Part shown: piece after piece, positions 17,997 through 28,613 of the stretch
Layout: every line of letters begins with the position of its first letter
Position numbering within the stretch: position 1 is the first letter of the stretch
NCBI RefSeq assembly: GCF_000321415.2
Contig: NC_019902.2
Coordinates: forward strand, 1,798,001 to 1,862,000
Reading direction: 5' to 3'
Length of the DNA: 64,000 nucleotides
DNA from: Thioalkalivibrio nitratireducens DSM 14787
GTDB lineage: Bacteria; Pseudomonadota; Gammaproteobacteria; Ectothiorhodospirales; Ectothiorhodospiraceae
The notes under the pieces: generated by a model
Databases searched by the model: none
The model's input: the letters and a program-made list of their open reading frames with translations, nothing else
Told to the model about the DNA's origin: nothing
Position numbers and translations under genes: made by a program

Positions 17997-20605
17997 TCTG
18001 CTTCTCCATTGTCGGTCTCGGGCGGTGCCTCGGCACCGAGCTCCGTGTCGTCATCCGCCTCTTCGGGGTCATCCTCGCCCTGCAGCCGTTCCACGCGCGC
18101 GAGTTCCACGAGTTTCTCGTCCTCGCTCAGGCGGATCAGGCGTACGCCCTGCGTGTTGCGCCCGATCAGCGGGATCTGCGCGACCGGTGTGCGCACGAGC
18201 GTCCCGGCATCGGTGATCAGCATCACTTCCTGATCGTCGAGCACGCGCGCGGCCCCCACCAGCATGCCGTTGCGCCCGGCGCACTGGATCGCGATGACCC
18301 CCTGTCCCCCGCGCCGGTGGACCGGGAATTCATCGAACCCGGTTCGTTTTCCATACCCGAACTCGCTCGCGAACAGCGCAGAACCCTCGCCGACGATCAG
18401 CAGCGCGATCACACGGTGCGTCTCGTCCATGCGGATCCCGCGCACACCGCAGGCCACACGCCCCATCGCACGCACGTCGGTCTCGGGGAACCGCACCGCC
18501 TTGCCGGCAGAGGTCACCAGCATCACTTCCTGATCGCCGTCGGTCAGCGCGACGTCGACCAGGCGGTCCCCGTCGCGCAGATCGACCGCGATGATGCCGG
18601 CGGTCCGCGGGCGGGAAAAGTCGGTCAGTGGCGTCTTCTTGACCGTTCCGCCCGCAGTCACCATGAACACGAACCGGTCCTCGGCGTAGCCGCGTACGGG
18701 CAGGATCGCATTGATGCGTTCGTCCTGTTCCAGCGGCAGCAGATTCACGATCGGCTTGCCGCGCGCGGCCCGGCTCCCCTGCGGCAACTCGTAGACCTTG
18801 ATCCAGTAGACCCGGCCGCGGCTGGAGAAGCAGAGGATGGTGTCGTGCGTATTCGCCACCAGCACGCGATCGATGAAATCCTCTTCGCGGAAGCTGGTCG
18901 CGGCCTTGCCGCGACCGCCGCGGCGCTGCGCACGGTAGGCGGTCAGCGGCTGGTACTTGACGTAACCGGCGTGCGACAGGGTAACCACCACGTCCTCTTC
19001 CCCGATCAGGTCCGCCAGGGTCAGGTTCGCATGGGCTTCCCGGATCTCGCTGCGGCGGATATCGCCGTACTGCTCCCGGACCGCCAGCAGTTCGTTGCGG
19101 ATCTCCTCCTGCAGGCGCTCGCCGGAACCGAGGATGTCCAGCAGGTCGTCGATCAGTTCCAGCAGCTGGCGGTATTCGTCGAGGATCTTCTCCTGTTCGA
19201 GGCCGGTCAGCCGGTGCAGACGCAGGTCGAGGATCGCCTGCGCCTGGGCCTCGGACAGGCGGTAGCCGTCCTCACCCGGACCGAACTCGGCCGCCAGCTC
19301 CTCGGGACGCGATGCATGTGCGCCCGCGCGCTCGAGCATGGTCGTCACCATGCCCGGCGGCCAGGCGCGCCCCAGCAGACCGGCCTTGGCCTCGGCAGGG
19401 TTCGGCGCGGCCTTGATCAACGCGATGATCTCGTCGATGTTGGCCAGCGCAACCGCAAGCCCCTCGAGGATGTGCGCACGCTCCCGGGCCTTGCGCAGGT
19501 CGAAGATCGTCCTGCGGGTTACGACCTCGCGGCGGTGGCGCAGGAAAGCTTCGAGGATCTGGCGCAGGTCGAGCAGCCGTGGCTGGCCGTCGACCAGCGC
19601 GACCATGTTGATGCCGAACACGTTCTGCATCTGAGTGTGCATGAACAGGTGGTTCAGCACCACTTCGGGCACCTCGCCGCGCCTGAGTTCGATCACGATG
19701 CGCATGCCGTCCTTGTCGGACTCGTCGCGCAGTTCGCTGATCCCCTCGATCCGGCGTTCCTTCACCAGTTCCGCGATCTTCTCGATCAGCCGGGCCTTGT
19801 TCACTTGGTAGGGCAGTTCGCTGACGATGATCGCCTCGCGCTGCCCCCCCTCGAGCGGCTCGGTGTGGGTGCGGGCACGGATGTAGACGCGGCCGCGGCC
19901 GGTTCGGTAGGCGTCGCGGATCCCGTCGACACCGTTGATGATCGCGGCAGTGGGAAAATCGGGGCCCGGAAGGTGTTCCATCAGCCCGTCGACGCCGATC
20001 TCCGGATCGTCGATCAGTGCCACACAGGCGTCGATCACCTCGCCGAGGTTGTGCGGCGGCACGTTGGTCGCCATGCCCACCGCGATCCCCGCCGAGCCGT
20101 TGACCAGCAGGTGCGGAAACTTGCTCGGCAACACCGACGGTTCGCGCTCGGAACCGTCGTAGTTGTCGACAAAGTCGACCGTCTCCTTGTCGATGTCGGC
20201 CAGCAGTTCCTGGGCGATGCGCGCCATGCGCACTTCGGTGTAACGCATCGCCGCGGGGGCGTCGCCGTCCACCGAGCCGAAGTTGCCCTGGCCGTCGATC
20301 AGCATATAGCGCACCGAGAACGGCTGCGCCATGCGCACGATCGCGTCGTAGACCGCGGAATCACCGTGCGGGTGATATTTGCCGATCACGTCGCCGACCA
20401 CGCGCGCCGACTTCTTGTACGGCTTGTTGTACTCGTTGCCGAGTTCGCGCATCGCGTACAGCACGCGGCGGTGTACCGGCTTCAGACCGTCGCGGACATC
20501 CGGCAGCGCCCGACCCACGATTACGCTCATCGCATAGTCGAGGTAGGACTGCTGCATCTCGTCCTCGAGGTTGACCGGGAAGATTTCCTTGGCGAATTCA
20601 GCCAT
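17993..20605 (-). CDS. gyrA: DNA gyrase subunit A
   Basis: An 870-residue type II topoisomerase subunit that cuts and rejoins DNA. The N-terminus has [22 protein letters not shown], and the catalytic Tyr lies in [10 protein letters not shown]. The quinolone-resistance region reads [17 protein letters not shown], with Ser and Asp at the two main resistance sites, so it is wild type there. A QRRGGRG GyrA-box is followed by six beta-pinwheel repeats. The acidic tail ends in Glu-rich residues. An extended -10 promoter lies about 30 bases upstream of the ATG. Confidence 0.98.
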   Translation of the reverse strand: MAEFAKEIFPVNLEDEMQQSYLDYAMSVIVGRALPDVRDGLKPVHRRVLYAMRELGNEYNKPYKKSARVVGDVIGKYHPHGDSAVYDAIVRMAQPFSVRYMLIDGQGNFGSVDGDAPAAMRYTEVRMARIAQELLADIDKETVDFVDNYDGSEREPSVLPSKFPHLLVNGSAGIAVGMATNVPPHNLGEVIDACVALIDDPEIGVDGLMEHLPGPDFPTAAIINGVDGIRDAYRTGRGRVYIRARTHTEPLEGGQREAIIVSELPYQVNKARLIEKIAELVKERRIEGISELRDESDKDGMRIVIELRRGEVPEVVLNHLFMHTQMQNVFGINMVALVDGQPRLLDLRQILEAFLRHRREVVTRRTIFDLRKARERAHILEGLAVALANIDEIIALIKAAPNPAEAKAGLLGRAWPPGMVTTMLERAGAHASRPEELAAEFGPGEDGYRLSEAQAQAILDLRLHRLTGLEQEKILDEYRQLLELIDDLLDILGSGERLQEEIRNELLAVREQYGDIRRSEIREAHANLTLADLIGEEDVVVTLSHAGYVKYQPLTAYRAQRRGGRGKAATSFREEDFIDRVLVANTHDTILCFSSRGRVYWIKVYELPQGSRAARGKPIVNLLPLEQDERINAILPVRGYAEDRFVFMVTAGGTVKKTPLTDFSRPRTAGIIAVDLRDGDRLVDVALTDGDQEVMLVTSAGKAVRFPETDVRAMGRVACGVRGIRMDETHRVIALLIVGEGSALFASEFGYGKRTGFDEFPVHRRGGQGVIAIQCAGRNGMLVGAARVLDDQEVMLITDAGTLVRTPVAQIPLIGRNTQGVRLIRLSEDEKLVELARVERLQGEDDPEEADDDTELGAEAPPETDNGEAE

Positions 20606-20641
20606 CGGCGCGCGGAGGGCTCCGGGGATAGTAAACGCGCA

Positions 20642-20650
20642 ATTCTACCA
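20642..20650 (-). promoter_or_regulatory. candidate gyrA promoter (extended -10)
   Basis: On the minus strand the bases read TGGTAGAAT, a TGn extension joined to a 5/6 match to TATAAT. The predicted transcript starts about 30 bases before the gyrA ATG. No good -35 is visible, which is allowed for extended -10 promoters. Confidence 0.4.
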
Positions 20651-20685
20651 TAGCGGGGGGCACACGGCGCGCACCGCCGTGGGAA

Positions 20686-21750
20686 TCATCGCGACGCGAT
20701 CCCCTCCCGCAGTGCAACCAGCCGCTCCCGATCCGGCCGCTGCACCACGCCGTGCTCGGTCACGATCGCATCGATCAGTCTTGCCGGGGTCACATCGAAG
20801 GCCGGATTCCAGCCCCGGGATCCGGGGGGCGCAATGGCTCGGCCGGCCAATTCCAGCACCTCGGATTCCGGACGCATCTCGATCGGGATCCCGGAACCCT
20901 CCGAGGTGTCGAAGTCGATGGTGCTGACCGGCGCCGCCACCATGAAACGCACGCCGTGTTCGCGGGCCAGCAGCGCCAGCCCGTAGGTTCCGATCTTGTT
21001 GGCGGTATCACCGTTCGCGGCGATCCGGTCGGCACCCACGATCACCCAGCCCACCTGCCCCAAACGCAGCAGGCTGGCGGCCGCGCCCTCACAGAGCAGG
21101 TGCACCGGAATGCCGTCGTGCAGCAGTTCCCAGGCGGTCAACCGAGCCCCCTGCAGCCAAGGGCGAGTCTCGTCGGCAAACACCTCGCGGATCCGGCCCT
21201 GTGCCCAGGCGGAGCGGATAACCCCGAGCGCGGTCCCGAAACCGCCGGTCGCCAGCGACCCGGTGTTGCAGTGGGTAAGCACCGCGCGTCCCGGTTCGAT
21301 CAGCTCCGCGCCGGCTGCCCCGAGGCGACGGTTGGCCGCGATGTCCGCCGCCAGCATCCGCTCCGCCTCGGCCAGCGCCCGGGCGTGGGCCTCACCGGCC
21401 GACGGGCACGATGCCAGTACCTCCCGCATCCGATCGAGTGCCCAGAACAGGTTGACTGCGGTCGGGCGCGAGGCTGCCAGTTGCGCGATTGCCTGCTCTA
21501 CCTGCCCCCGCCAGTCCGCCCGCCCGCTTCCAGCGGCCGCACCGCAGGCCAGCACCACGCCGAATGCCGCGGTGATGCCGATGGCCGGCGCCCCACGCAC
21601 GACCATATCCCGGATGGCCGCCGCCACGCCGGCGGCATCCACATAGCGGTTCTCGTGTGTCTCGCCGGGGAGCAGGCGCTGATCGAGCAGGTAGAGCGCC
21701 CCGTCGCCGTAGCGGATCGGGCGGATGGTATCGGGCAGCGTATCGATCAT
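20686..21750 (-). CDS. mtnA: methylthioribose-1-phosphate isomerase
   Basis: A 354-residue isomerase of the methionine salvage pathway, in the eIF2B-like fold. [20 protein letters not shown] is the N-terminus and [15 protein letters not shown] the phosphate site. [18 protein letters not shown] carries the catalytic Cys, and [21 protein letters not shown] the catalytic Asp. Two starts are possible, ATG 21750 and ATG 21759; neither has a strong ribosome site. No other salvage gene is next to it, so partners must lie elsewhere. It precedes gyrA by 80 bases. Confidence 0.95.
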   Translation of the reverse strand: MIDTLPDTIRPIRYGDGALYLLDQRLLPGETHENRYVDAAGVAAAIRDMVVRGAPAIGITAAFGVVLACGAAAGSGRADWRGQVEQAIAQLAASRPTAVNLFWALDRMREVLASCPSAGEAHARALAEAERMLAADIAANRRLGAAGAELIEPGRAVLTHCNTGSLATGGFGTALGVIRSAWAQGRIREVFADETRPWLQGARLTAWELLHDGIPVHLLCEGAAASLLRLGQVGWVIVGADRIAANGDTANKIGTYGLALLAREHGVRFMVAAPVSTIDFDTSEGSGIPIEMRPESEVLELAGRAIAPPGSRGWNPAFDVTPARLIDAIVTEHGVVQRPDRERLVALREGIASR

Positions 21751-21797
21751 CGTGCCCATTCTACATGGCCGACTCAATGGCCGGATGGCTCCCACCG

Positions 21798-24131
21798 TTA
21801 CCGGCGCAACCGGTCACCGGGATCGGGACAATGGTCGGGGAGCAGTTGCAGCGGCGGCACCGGCGGCTGCCAGAACCGGGGTCGTTCGGCACGGCTGCCC
21901 GGACTCAGACGAATGCCGTCAGGCCCCGCCTCCAGCCAGAGCATCCCCCGCTCGGCGCTATCCAGCAAAGGCACGCAGCCCTGCCGCAGCCGCTCGGTCA
22001 CGTCGGGGGACGGATGCTCGAAGCGGTTGTCGAAACCGCGGCTGACCCAGGCGGCGCGCGGTGCGGCGGCCTCCAGCAGACCCCGCCCGAGAACGCCGCG
22101 GGCGCCGTGATGAGGAACCAGCAGCAGGTCGGTCGCCAGCGCTTCCCGCTCGGCACGCACCAGCACGCTCTCGCCCAATCCCTCCAGGTCTCCGGTCAGC
22201 AGCAGCCGCCCCCCGGGACCGCGTACCGACAGCACACAGGAGGCCGCGTTGCCGTCGTCCCAGAAGGCCGGCGGATGCAGCGTCTGGAACTGCACGCCGT
22301 CCCACTCCCAGGCAAGACCGGCTTCGCAGGCCTCCTCGCCTTCGTGCAGGTCCGGGCGCCGGCTGAGGACCTTCCCGACGGGCATCGCTTCCACCACCGC
22401 CGCCACCCCGCCGCGATGATCCCGATGCTCGTGACTGACCAGGATACGGTCGACGCGGCGCACTCCCAGGCGCCGTAATGCCGGCAGTACGATGGATTCC
22501 CCGGAGTCGAAGCCGCCTTCCCAGGCCGGACCCGCGTCGTACAGCACTACGTGGCGGCGCGTCTGCACGATCACGGCCAGCCCCTGCCCGACGTCGAGCA
22601 GTTCGGCACGGAACACACCTTCGTCGAGCCGTGGCGCCGGGGGCAGCACCAGCGGCAGCCAGGCCAACAGGATCCAGGGAGCGAGCACGCGCAGGCGGGG
22701 CAACAGCAGTAGCACGACACCGGCACCGGCCAACACGGCCGCAAATGCGCGCACACCGGTTTGGGACACCGCCCCCGGAACCCGCAGCATCCATTCGAGC
22801 ACCTGCAGCAACAGGAAGAGGCAGCCGTCTGCCCACCACAGCAGTGGGCTGCCGAGTGCCGGCGAGACCAGCGCGAGTCCGGCGCCCGCAAGCAGCGTCG
22901 GCAACACCAGCAGCCCGACCACCGGGACCGCTATCAGGTTGGCCGCCGGGGCGATCCAGGCCCCGAGCTGGAACCAGGCGAGACTCAGCGGCAGCAGCGC
23001 GAGCGCCAGCAATACCTGCAGACCGAGCCAGCCGGACAGGCCCGGTCGGCCCACGCGCCCCTGCACCAGCAGCAGAATCACCGCCACCGCGCCGAACGAG
23101 AACCAGAACCCGGGCGCGAGCACGTTCGGCGGGTGAATCGCGATTACCACCAACAGCGCCGCGGCATAGACGCGCCACGACAGCGGGTCGCGGCCGGCGA
23201 CGATCGCCGCGGTGACCATCAGCAACATAATCAGCGCGCGCTGTGTCGGAATGCTGAAGCCGGCCAGCCCCGCGTACATCGAGGCCGCGACGACGGCCGC
23301 GACGGCGGTAAACAGCCCCATCGAGACCCGCCGCCACAGCCCGGCCAGCCGTCGCCAGAGCACACGTGCGATCAGCACCGCGAACCCCGCGACCAGCCCC
23401 ACATGCAGGCCGGAGATCGCCATCAGATGGTTGGTCCCGGTATGCAGGAACAGGCGCCACTCGTCGTCCTCCATGGCCCCGCGCTCGCCGATCACCAGCG
23501 CCTGCATCACCCCCGGGTGCCGAGCCCCGGGGTAGGCGGCCTGCATCGCGTCCCGGACCGTCTCCCGGGCCCGGTGCAACGTCGACGACACGAGCGCGGT
23601 GTGCGCGCGTCCCTCGTGAATCACCCCGCCGCGTACGCTCGCCAGGCCGTGGATGCCCTCGCGGTAGAGCCAGGTGCCGTAGTCGAAACCGGAAGGATTG
23701 TGCAGCCCCCGCGGCGGCCGGATCCGGAGCGTGACGCTGAGCCGGTCTCCGGCCCGGAGTTCGGGCTCGGCCGGAAACTGCGTTACCCGCAGCCTTTGCG
23801 CGCGGAACTCCTGCGGCCCGGCATGCACCCGGTCGATGCGCAGCACGAACCGCGAGCGTTCGCGGGAATGATCCGGAAGGCCGTGGATCTGACCGGACAC
23901 GGTGACCTCGGCACCGGCCATCTCCCAGGGCACCGCCCGGTCGAGCCACGCCTGGCCGTGGATCGCGGCCAACACGGCTCCGAGCAACAGCCCGGCGGGC
24001 AGCTGCAGACGGGCCCAGAACAGCAGCGCCAGTGACGGCACCAGCAGGGCCGCCCAGGGCCAGTCGGGCAGCAACGCGAACCGATGCACCGCAACCGCCC
24101 CACCGAGTACCCCGAACGCCAGTAGGATCAT
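21798..24131 (-). CDS. comEC: DNA internalization-related competence protein ComEC/Rec2
   Basis: A 777-residue inner-membrane protein that passes single-stranded DNA into the cytoplasm. Order of parts: N-terminal DUF4131 with membrane helices (about 1-190), a competence domain of many hydrophobic helices (to about 500), and a C-terminal metallo-beta-lactamase domain with HEHRDHRGG and GDLEGLGE. The start at ATG 24131 is set by [18 protein letters not shown], as the upstream part is Arg-rich noise. With comEA at 5.7 kb this points to natural competence. It is divergent from a DUF2062 gene. Confidence 0.95.
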   Translation of the reverse strand: MILLAFGVLGGAVAVHRFALLPDWPWAALLVPSLALLFWARLQLPAGLLLGAVLAAIHGQAWLDRAVPWEMAGAEVTVSGQIHGLPDHSRERSRFVLRIDRVHAGPQEFRAQRLRVTQFPAEPELRAGDRLSVTLRIRPPRGLHNPSGFDYGTWLYREGIHGLASVRGGVIHEGRAHTALVSSTLHRARETVRDAMQAAYPGARHPGVMQALVIGERGAMEDDEWRLFLHTGTNHLMAISGLHVGLVAGFAVLIARVLWRRLAGLWRRVSMGLFTAVAAVVAASMYAGLAGFSIPTQRALIMLLMVTAAIVAGRDPLSWRVYAAALLVVIAIHPPNVLAPGFWFSFGAVAVILLLVQGRVGRPGLSGWLGLQVLLALALLPLSLAWFQLGAWIAPAANLIAVPVVGLLVLPTLLAGAGLALVSPALGSPLLWWADGCLFLLLQVLEWMLRVPGAVSQTGVRAFAAVLAGAGVVLLLLPRLRVLAPWILLAWLPLVLPPAPRLDEGVFRAELLDVGQGLAVIVQTRRHVVLYDAGPAWEGGFDSGESIVLPALRRLGVRRVDRILVSHEHRDHRGGVAAVVEAMPVGKVLSRRPDLHEGEEACEAGLAWEWDGVQFQTLHPPAFWDDGNAASCVLSVRGPGGRLLLTGDLEGLGESVLVRAEREALATDLLLVPHHGARGVLGRGLLEAAAPRAAWVSRGFDNRFEHPSPDVTERLRQGCVPLLDSAERGMLWLEAGPDGIRLSPGSRAERPRFWQPPVPPLQLLPDHCPDPGDRLRR

Positions 24132-24244
24132 GGTTCCATCCGACCGGCAACGGCAATATGATCGGATGCGGCGGGCCCACGGGCCGCCCGCCGGCCTCCC
24201 GGCCGGCCGCACCCACCCCCGCGCCCGGCGGCGTGCAGCGAACG

Positions 24245-24865
24245 ATGGCGAAGAAACTGATCAAGAAGTGGTTCCCGGCCTACGAGTCGGTCCGGGCCCA
24301 CCGTGCGCTGGGGTTGCTGGGGCCACGCCTGCGCGCAGCGGATCTGTGGCATCTGAACCGGCGCTCCGTCGCGGGTGCGTTTGCCGTGGGGCTGTTCGTC
24401 GCGTTCCTACCGATACCCCTGCAGATGCTGCTCGCCGCCACGATCGCGATCGTGGTGCGGGTCAACCTGCCGATATCGGTGCTGCTGGTCTGGGTGTCCA
24501 ATCCCCTGACCATGCCGCCGATCTTTTATACAGCCTACACCATCGGCCGCTGGATTCTCGACGAGCCGCGGCGTTCGTTCCAGGTCGAAATGTCGCTGGA
24601 GTGGTTTGCCGGGGATCTCCTGACAATTTGGAAGCCACTGCTGACCGGCAGCCTGCTGCTCGCCGTGGCCGCATCGCTGACCGGCTACATCGTGATTCGG
24701 CTGCTCTGGTGGTTCAGCGTCGTCGAACGGCTGAAACTTCGGCGCGCACGGCTGCACCGGCGCCTGGTTCACAGCCAGCAGAACCCCTACGCAAGGGACC
24801 GGAGGCCTGCGGCCGATCGCGACATCCGCGACAACGCGCCCGGAAGAAACGGCCCACCGGGCTGA
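24245..24865 (+). CDS. DUF2062 membrane protein
   Basis: A 206-residue protein that starts MAKKLIKKWFPAYESVRAHR, a basic N-terminus, then three or so hydrophobic helices (AGAFAVGLFVAFLPIPLQMLLAATIAIVV as the longest). The conserved NLPISVLLVWVSNPLTMPPIFY is the family core. It ends in an Arg-rich cytoplasmic tail. DUF2062 proteins are inner-membrane proteins of unknown role. A TATGAT at 24157-24162 might be its -10. It faces comEC and converges with lolD. Confidence 0.9.
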   Translation: MAKKLIKKWFPAYESVRAHRALGLLGPRLRAADLWHLNRRSVAGAFAVGLFVAFLPIPLQMLLAATIAIVVRVNLPISVLLVWVSNPLTMPPIFYTAYTIGRWILDEPRRSFQVEMSLEWFAGDLLTIWKPLLTGSLLLAVAASLTGYIVIRLLWWFSVVERLKLRRARLHRRLVHSQQNPYARDRRPAADRDIRDNAPGRNGPPG

Positions 24866-24886
24866 AGTGCAAGCGCGCTCCGGCCG

Positions 24887-25594
24887 TCAGTCGCCTGCGC
24901 CCTGCAACTGCCCATCCGTCAGATGCAGCGTCCGGTCCATGCGTGCGGCCAGCGCAGGATCGTGCGTGACGAGCACCAGCGCAGTTCCGGTCTCCCGATT
25001 CATCGCCTGCAGCAGCGTGAAAACCTTCCCGGCCCGGTCTCGATCCAGGTTGCCGGTGGGCTCATCGGCGAGGATCACCGCCGGCCGGGTGACCATCGCA
25101 CGCGCAATCGCCACGCGCTGACGCTCCCCGCCCGAGAGCTCCGACGGCTTGTGCCGTTCCCGCTCGGACAGATCCACCTTGTCCAGCCACCCGGCTGCTT
25201 CCGCCTGCGCCCGCCGGGTGCTGAGCCCGCGGATCATCAGCGGGATCGCCACGTTCTCGAGTGCGGTGAATTCCGGTAGCAGATGGTGGAACTGGTAGAC
25301 GAAGCCCAGGTGCCGGTTGCGCATCACGCCGCGCCGGGTGTCGCTCATCGCCGACCAGTCCTCGCCATGAATCGATACCCCTCCCCCGGTCGGCAAGTCG
25401 AGCCCGCCGAGCAGCTGCAGCAGCGTGCTCTTTCCGGAACCGGAGGCCCCGACCACCGCGATCTGATCGCCACGACGGATCTCGAGATCGATCTTCTTCA
25501 GAACCGACACATCGAGGCTGCCCTCGCGGAAACGCCGCTCCAGCCCTCGCGCTTCCAGTACGACTGCGTCTGCCGCCGCGTTTCCGTCACTCAT
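24887..25594 (-). CDS. lolD: lipoprotein-releasing system ATP-binding protein
   Basis: A 235-residue ABC ATPase that powers release of outer-membrane lipoproteins from the inner membrane. Walker A is [11 protein letters not shown]. The LolD-type [21 protein letters not shown] is the Q-loop segment. [14 protein letters not shown] is the signature and [12 protein letters not shown]alker B. The Q-loop HHLLPEF wording is typical of LolD rather than of MacB. It overlaps the permease gene by 8 bases and is therefore cotranscribed. Confidence 0.95.
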   Translation of the reverse strand: MSDGNAAADAVVLEARGLERRFREGSLDVSVLKKIDLEIRRGDQIAVVGASGSGKSTLLQLLGGLDLPTGGGVSIHGEDWSAMSDTRRGVMRNRHLGFVYQFHHLLPEFTALENVAIPLMIRGLSTRRAQAEAAGWLDKVDLSERERHKPSELSGGERQRVAIARAMVTRPAVILADEPTGNLDRDRAGKVFTLLQAMNRETGTALVLVTHDPALAARMDRTLHLTDGQLQGAGD

Positions 25595-26837
25595 AACGCA
25601 GCGCCTCCGCGGGGCGGGTGCGGGCTGCGCGCCACGCCGGGAACAGCGTGGCCAGCAGCGTCAGCACAAACGCCAGGACACTGATTCGAATCACATCTTG
25701 CATTCGAAGTTCACTGGGTAGATCACTGATATAATAGACATCCGCAGCCAGGAACTGGGTGCCGGTGATCCGCTCGATCAGCGGCACGACCACGTCGATG
25801 TTCAGCGCCAGGCTGACACCGCCGATCACGCCGAGCACGATGCCCACCAGCCCGATCACCGCACCCTGCACGATGAACACCAGCATCACGCTCAGCGGCT
25901 TCAGCCCAAGCGTGCGCAGGATCGCGATGTCCGACTGCTTGTCGGTGACCAGCATCACCAGCGTCGAGACGATATTGAATGCCGCCACCGCAACGATGAG
26001 CGACAGGATGATGAACATCACGACCTTCTCCATCTGGATCGCGCGGAATAGGTTGGCATGCTGCTGAGTCCAGTCCCCCACCCGGAACATCCCCTCCAGC
26101 GACCGCGCGATATCGCGGCTGACCACACCCGCCTGCATCAGGTCGGTCAGGTGCAGACGCAGCCCGGTGACACCCTCTCCGGTCTGGAACATCGCCCGCG
26201 CATCGTCGAGGTGAATGAATGCCGTCCCGCGATCGAACTCGTACATCCCGACCTCGAACAGGCCGACCACCTCGAAGCGGCGCATGCGCGGCAATACCCC
26301 GGCAGGGGTGACCGCGGCCTGCGGCGCCATCAGCACGACCCGGTCGCCGATCCGGACCCCCAGCTGCGCAGCCAGTTCCAGTCCCAGCACGATCCGGAAC
26401 TCGCCGGACTCGAGATCCTCCAGTTCACCGCGGATCATGTGCTCGCCGATGCGCGCCACCCGCCGTTCCAGCGCGGGCTCGATGCCCCGGATCAGCGCAC
26501 CGGAAATATTGCCGAAAGCGCTCAGCATCGCTTCGCCCGAGACATAGGGTGCGGCGGCCAGCACCCGCGGGTCGGCGCCCTCCACCTGCTCCCGGACAGC
26601 TTCCCATTCCCGTAGGGAACCGTCGAGCGCCTGGATCGTCGCATGCGAGGCCATGCCCAGAATGCGCTCGCGCAGTTCGCGCTCGAAGCCGTTCATCACC
26701 GACAGCACGGTGATCAGCGCGGTCACACCCAGCACGAGGCCGACCATCGAGACCACGGAAATGAATGAAATGAAATGGTTGCGGCGCTTTGCCCGCGTGT
26801 AGCGAAGGCCGATGGCAACGGGAAGGGGCTTGAACAT
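25587..26837 (-). CDS. lipoprotein-releasing ABC transporter permease, LolC/LolE family
   Basis: A 415-residue permease. An N-terminal helix (about 24-45, [23 protein letters not shown]) is followed by a large periplasmic domain (to about 265), then three helices at the C-terminus. [14 protein letters not shown] is the LolC/E hallmark at the start, and [14 protein letters not shown] comes next. Only one permease gene lies next to lolD, while E. coli has two. The ATG at 26837 follows a rather poor ribosome site; the upstream frame is noise. It could be a LolF-like homodimer, which is inference. Confidence 0.93.
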   Translation of the reverse strand: MFKPLPVAIGLRYTRAKRRNHFISFISVVSMVGLVLGVTALITVLSVMNGFERELRERILGMASHATIQALDGSLREWEAVREQVEGADPRVLAAAPYVSGEAMLSAFGNISGALIRGIEPALERRVARIGEHMIRGELEDLESGEFRIVLGLELAAQLGVRIGDRVVLMAPQAAVTPAGVLPRMRRFEVVGLFEVGMYEFDRGTAFIHLDDARAMFQTGEGVTGLRLHLTDLMQAGVVSRDIARSLEGMFRVGDWTQQHANLFRAIQMEKVVMFIILSLIVAVAAFNIVSTLVMLVTDKQSDIAILRTLGLKPLSVMLVFIVQGAVIGLVGIVLGVIGGVSLALNIDVVVPLIERITGTQFLAADVYYISDLPSELRMQDVIRISVLAFVLTLLATLFPAWRAARTRPAEALRYE

Positions 26838-26974
26838 CGGCAAATCATGCCAGAGGGCCGGCAGCGCGCCTACCGCGCCCGCCGGGAATCGACCGCCCGC
26901 GGCAGCCGGCGAAGCAGCATGACGGGCGCACTCACCCCTGAAACCGGATGCTGGCAGCCCGTCGGATTGAGGTA

Positions 26975-26995
26975 CCCATATCAAGCCGATATGGG
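26975..26995. repeat. perfect 8-bp inverted repeat
   Basis: CCCATATC (26975-26982), five-base loop AAGCC, then GATATGGG (26988-26995). It lies just inside the left end of the MITE-like element and is AT-richer than the surroundings. It could be a protein site or a hairpin. Confidence 0.6.
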
Positions 26996-27082
26996 AGACC
27001 TGACGGCAGCATTACACAGTTTCGACGCACACAGCGAGCCTGCACGACGAGAACTCAGAAAAAATGCACCGCCATTCCCACC

Positions 27083-27149
27083 GGGGCAGCGGGGCAGCGG
27101 GGCAGCGGGGCAGCGGGGCAGCGGGGCAGCGGGGCAGCGGGGCAGCGGG
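27083..27149. repeat. eight perfect copies of GGGGCAGC
   Basis: The octamer GGGGCAGC is repeated eight times without any change from 27083 to 27146, with a partial ninth GGG. Perfect identity suggests recent slippage expansion and a copy number that may vary between strains. It lies inside the MITE-like element, about 65 bases before the start of a small gene. Confidence 0.95.
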
Positions 27150-27170
27150 AACAGCCTAACTCCGACAGGC

Positions 27171-27179
27171 TGCTAGAAT
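27171..27179 (+). promoter_or_regulatory. candidate extended -10 promoter for the agu operon
   Basis: TGCTAGAAT combines TGn with a 5/6 match to TATAAT. Its first six bases belong to the end of the MITE-like element. A transcript would start about 25 bases before ATG 27211. No -35 match is visible. Confidence 0.35.
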
Positions 27180-27210
27180 CCGCATAGACCGTTGCACGAG
27201 GAATGCACCG

Positions 27211-27543
27211 ATGCCTGGAAGAATCCAGTGGGGCCTGCCGACCGCCTTCTCGCCGGGTCTGCTGTGGTCAGCGCCCGCACCGGCGTTCGCAGAGTCCGTG
27301 CAGATAGAGTCCGGCACGCGCGACGTCAGCCGGCAACTCAACTTGCCCCGGCGCGGGGAACACCGCGAGACCGTAATCTCCCGGCATGGGGAACCGCTGC
27401 GGCAACTGGGCCCCGTGGGCGCCAGCACACGCGCACAGCCATACATCTCGCGCTGGGATTACAAGGGCTTCTCAGTCGTGTTCGAGGGATCTCTCGTGCT
27501 GCACAGCGTCGTGCACGAGCCGAACTGCCCGCTGGCGCCGTGA
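27211..27543 (+). CDS. small exported protein of unknown function
   Basis: A 110-residue protein with a likely signal peptide (about 1-27, ending PAPAFAES). The mature part holds EHRETVISRHGEPLRQLGPVG, then ISRWDYKGFSVVFEGSLVLHSVV. This GEP-x-GPVG-W-Y-F-VVFE pattern reminds me of small conserved gammaproteobacterial proteins with a SmpA/OmlA-like fold, but I do not know a function. AGGA lies 8 bases before the ATG. Its stop overlaps the likely GTG start of aguA (GTGA), so it is translated with the polyamine genes. A role in the same pathway is not implied. Confidence 0.75.
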   Translation: MPGRIQWGLPTAFSPGLLWSAPAPAFAESVQIESGTRDVSRQLNLPRRGEHRETVISRHGEPLRQLGPVGASTRAQPYISRWDYKGFSVVFEGSLVLHSVVHEPNCPLAP

Positions 27544-28589
27544 CCGGATCGCCCGTGGCCCGGCGGCTTCCGGCAGAGTGGGAGCCCCAGAGCGGAGTCC
27601 AGCTGACCTGGCCGCATCCCGGCACCGACTGGGCACCGCGCCTTGCGGCCGTGGAACCGGTGTTCGCAGCGATCGGCGCGAGCATCGCGCGCCACGAGTC
27701 GCTGCTGGTCGTGTGCCAGGACGCCGACCACCGGGCGCAGGTGCTGGCGCAACTCGCACACGCTGGTGCCGACCTGGACCGCGTGCAGCTGGGCATCGCC
27801 CCGGCCGACGACACCTGGGCGCGCGACCACGGCCCGATCACCGTGTTGCAGGACGACGGGCCGATCCTGCTCGACTTCACCTTCAACGGCTGGGGCGGCA
27901 AGTTCGAGGCCGGGCACGACAATCTGCTGACGCGCAACCTCGCGGCGCAGGGACGCTTCGGCACGGTGCCGGTGGAAGCGGTGGACCTGGTGCTCGAGGG
28001 CGGCAGCATCGAGTCCGACGGGGCCGGAACGGTGCTGACGACGAGCCGCTGCCTGCTCGAACCCAACCGTAATCCGGGCCTGTCGCGGGCGGAACTCGAG
28101 GCGCAGCTCGGCCAACACCTGGGTGCCATCCGCGTGCTTTGGCTGGAGCACGGCGGTCTGGAAGGCGACGACACCGACGGCCACATCGACACCCTGGCGC
28201 GCTTCTGCGATCCGGAGACGATCGCGTTCGTCGTGTGCACCGACCGCAACGACCCTCATTACCGGGATCTGGCCGCGATGGCCGGCGAACTCGAGAATCT
28301 TCGTCAGGTATCGGGCGAGCCGTATCGCCTGCTGCCGCTGCCGCTGCCAGCCCCGATCGTCGAGGACGGCCATCGCTACGCGGCCACCTACGCCAACTTC
28401 CTGATCATCAACGAAACCGTACTGGTTCCGGTCTACGGCGACCCGGCCGACGACATCGCCCTCGAAACCATCGCGGCCGCGTTTCCAGGCCGCAGCGTGG
28501 TCGGCATCGACTGCCGCGAGATCATCCGCCAGGGCGGCAGCCTGCACTGCCTGACGATGCAGTTTCCGCAGGGTATCTTGCCGGCCTGA
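27540..28589 (+). CDS. aguA: agmatine deiminase
   Basis: A 349-residue guanidine deiminase of the PPAD fold that turns agmatine into N-carbamoylputrescine. RLPAEWEPQSGVQLTWPHPGTDW is the N-terminus. DTWARDHGP carries the catalytic Asp region, LEGGSIESDG the Glu, DGHIDTLARF the His and GGSLHCLTMQ the Cys nucleophile near the end. GTG 27540 overlaps the previous stop and is preferred; GTG 27555 is possible. aguB follows after 24 bases, completing the route to putrescine. Confidence 0.96.
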   Translation: MTGSPVARRLPAEWEPQSGVQLTWPHPGTDWAPRLAAVEPVFAAIGASIARHESLLVVCQDADHRAQVLAQLAHAGADLDRVQLGIAPADDTWARDHGPITVLQDDGPILLDFTFNGWGGKFEAGHDNLLTRNLAAQGRFGTVPVEAVDLVLEGGSIESDGAGTVLTTSRCLLEPNRNPGLSRAELEAQLGQHLGAIRVLWLEHGGLEGDDTDGHIDTLARFCDPETIAFVVCTDRNDPHYRDLAAMAGELENLRQVSGEPYRLLPLPLPAPIVEDGHRYAATYANFLIINETVLVPVYGDPADDIALETIAAAFPGRSVVGIDCREIIRQGGSLHCLTMQFPQGILPA

Positions 28590-28613
28590 GGTCGGCCAGG
28601 GAGCATTCCAAAT

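Larger units (their letters stand above)
26951..27176. mobile_element. MITE-like element with imperfect terminal inverted repeats
   Basis: The left end (26951-26972, CTGGCAGCCCGTCGGATTGA...) and the complement of the right end (27155-27176, CTAGCAGCCTGTCGGAGTTA...) match at 18 of 22 bases. The 226 bases between them hold no transposase. Non-coding DNA of this size with paired ends fits a miniature transposable element moved in trans. A lone partial end of similar sequence lies at 34030-34045. No target-site duplication was clear to me. Confidence 0.45.
26838..27210. other. gap between lol operon and agu operon, mostly a MITE-like element
   Basis: No gene here. Positions 26951-27176 look like a short element with inverted ends (see the mobile-element entry), and inside it lie a palindrome and eight octamer repeats. 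The open frames through the octamers code for simple GQRGSGAA repeats and are not credible genes. Confidence 0.6.

Noticed and set aside
18317-20653. A 778-residue plus-strand open frame opposite gyrA
   Set aside because: It is an antisense shadow of gyrA: the GC-rich third codon positions keep the opposite frame open. No recognisable domain, and gyrA is certain.
27083-27149. CRISPR-like array
   Set aside because: Units are adjacent 8-mers without spacers, so this is a microsatellite, not CRISPR.
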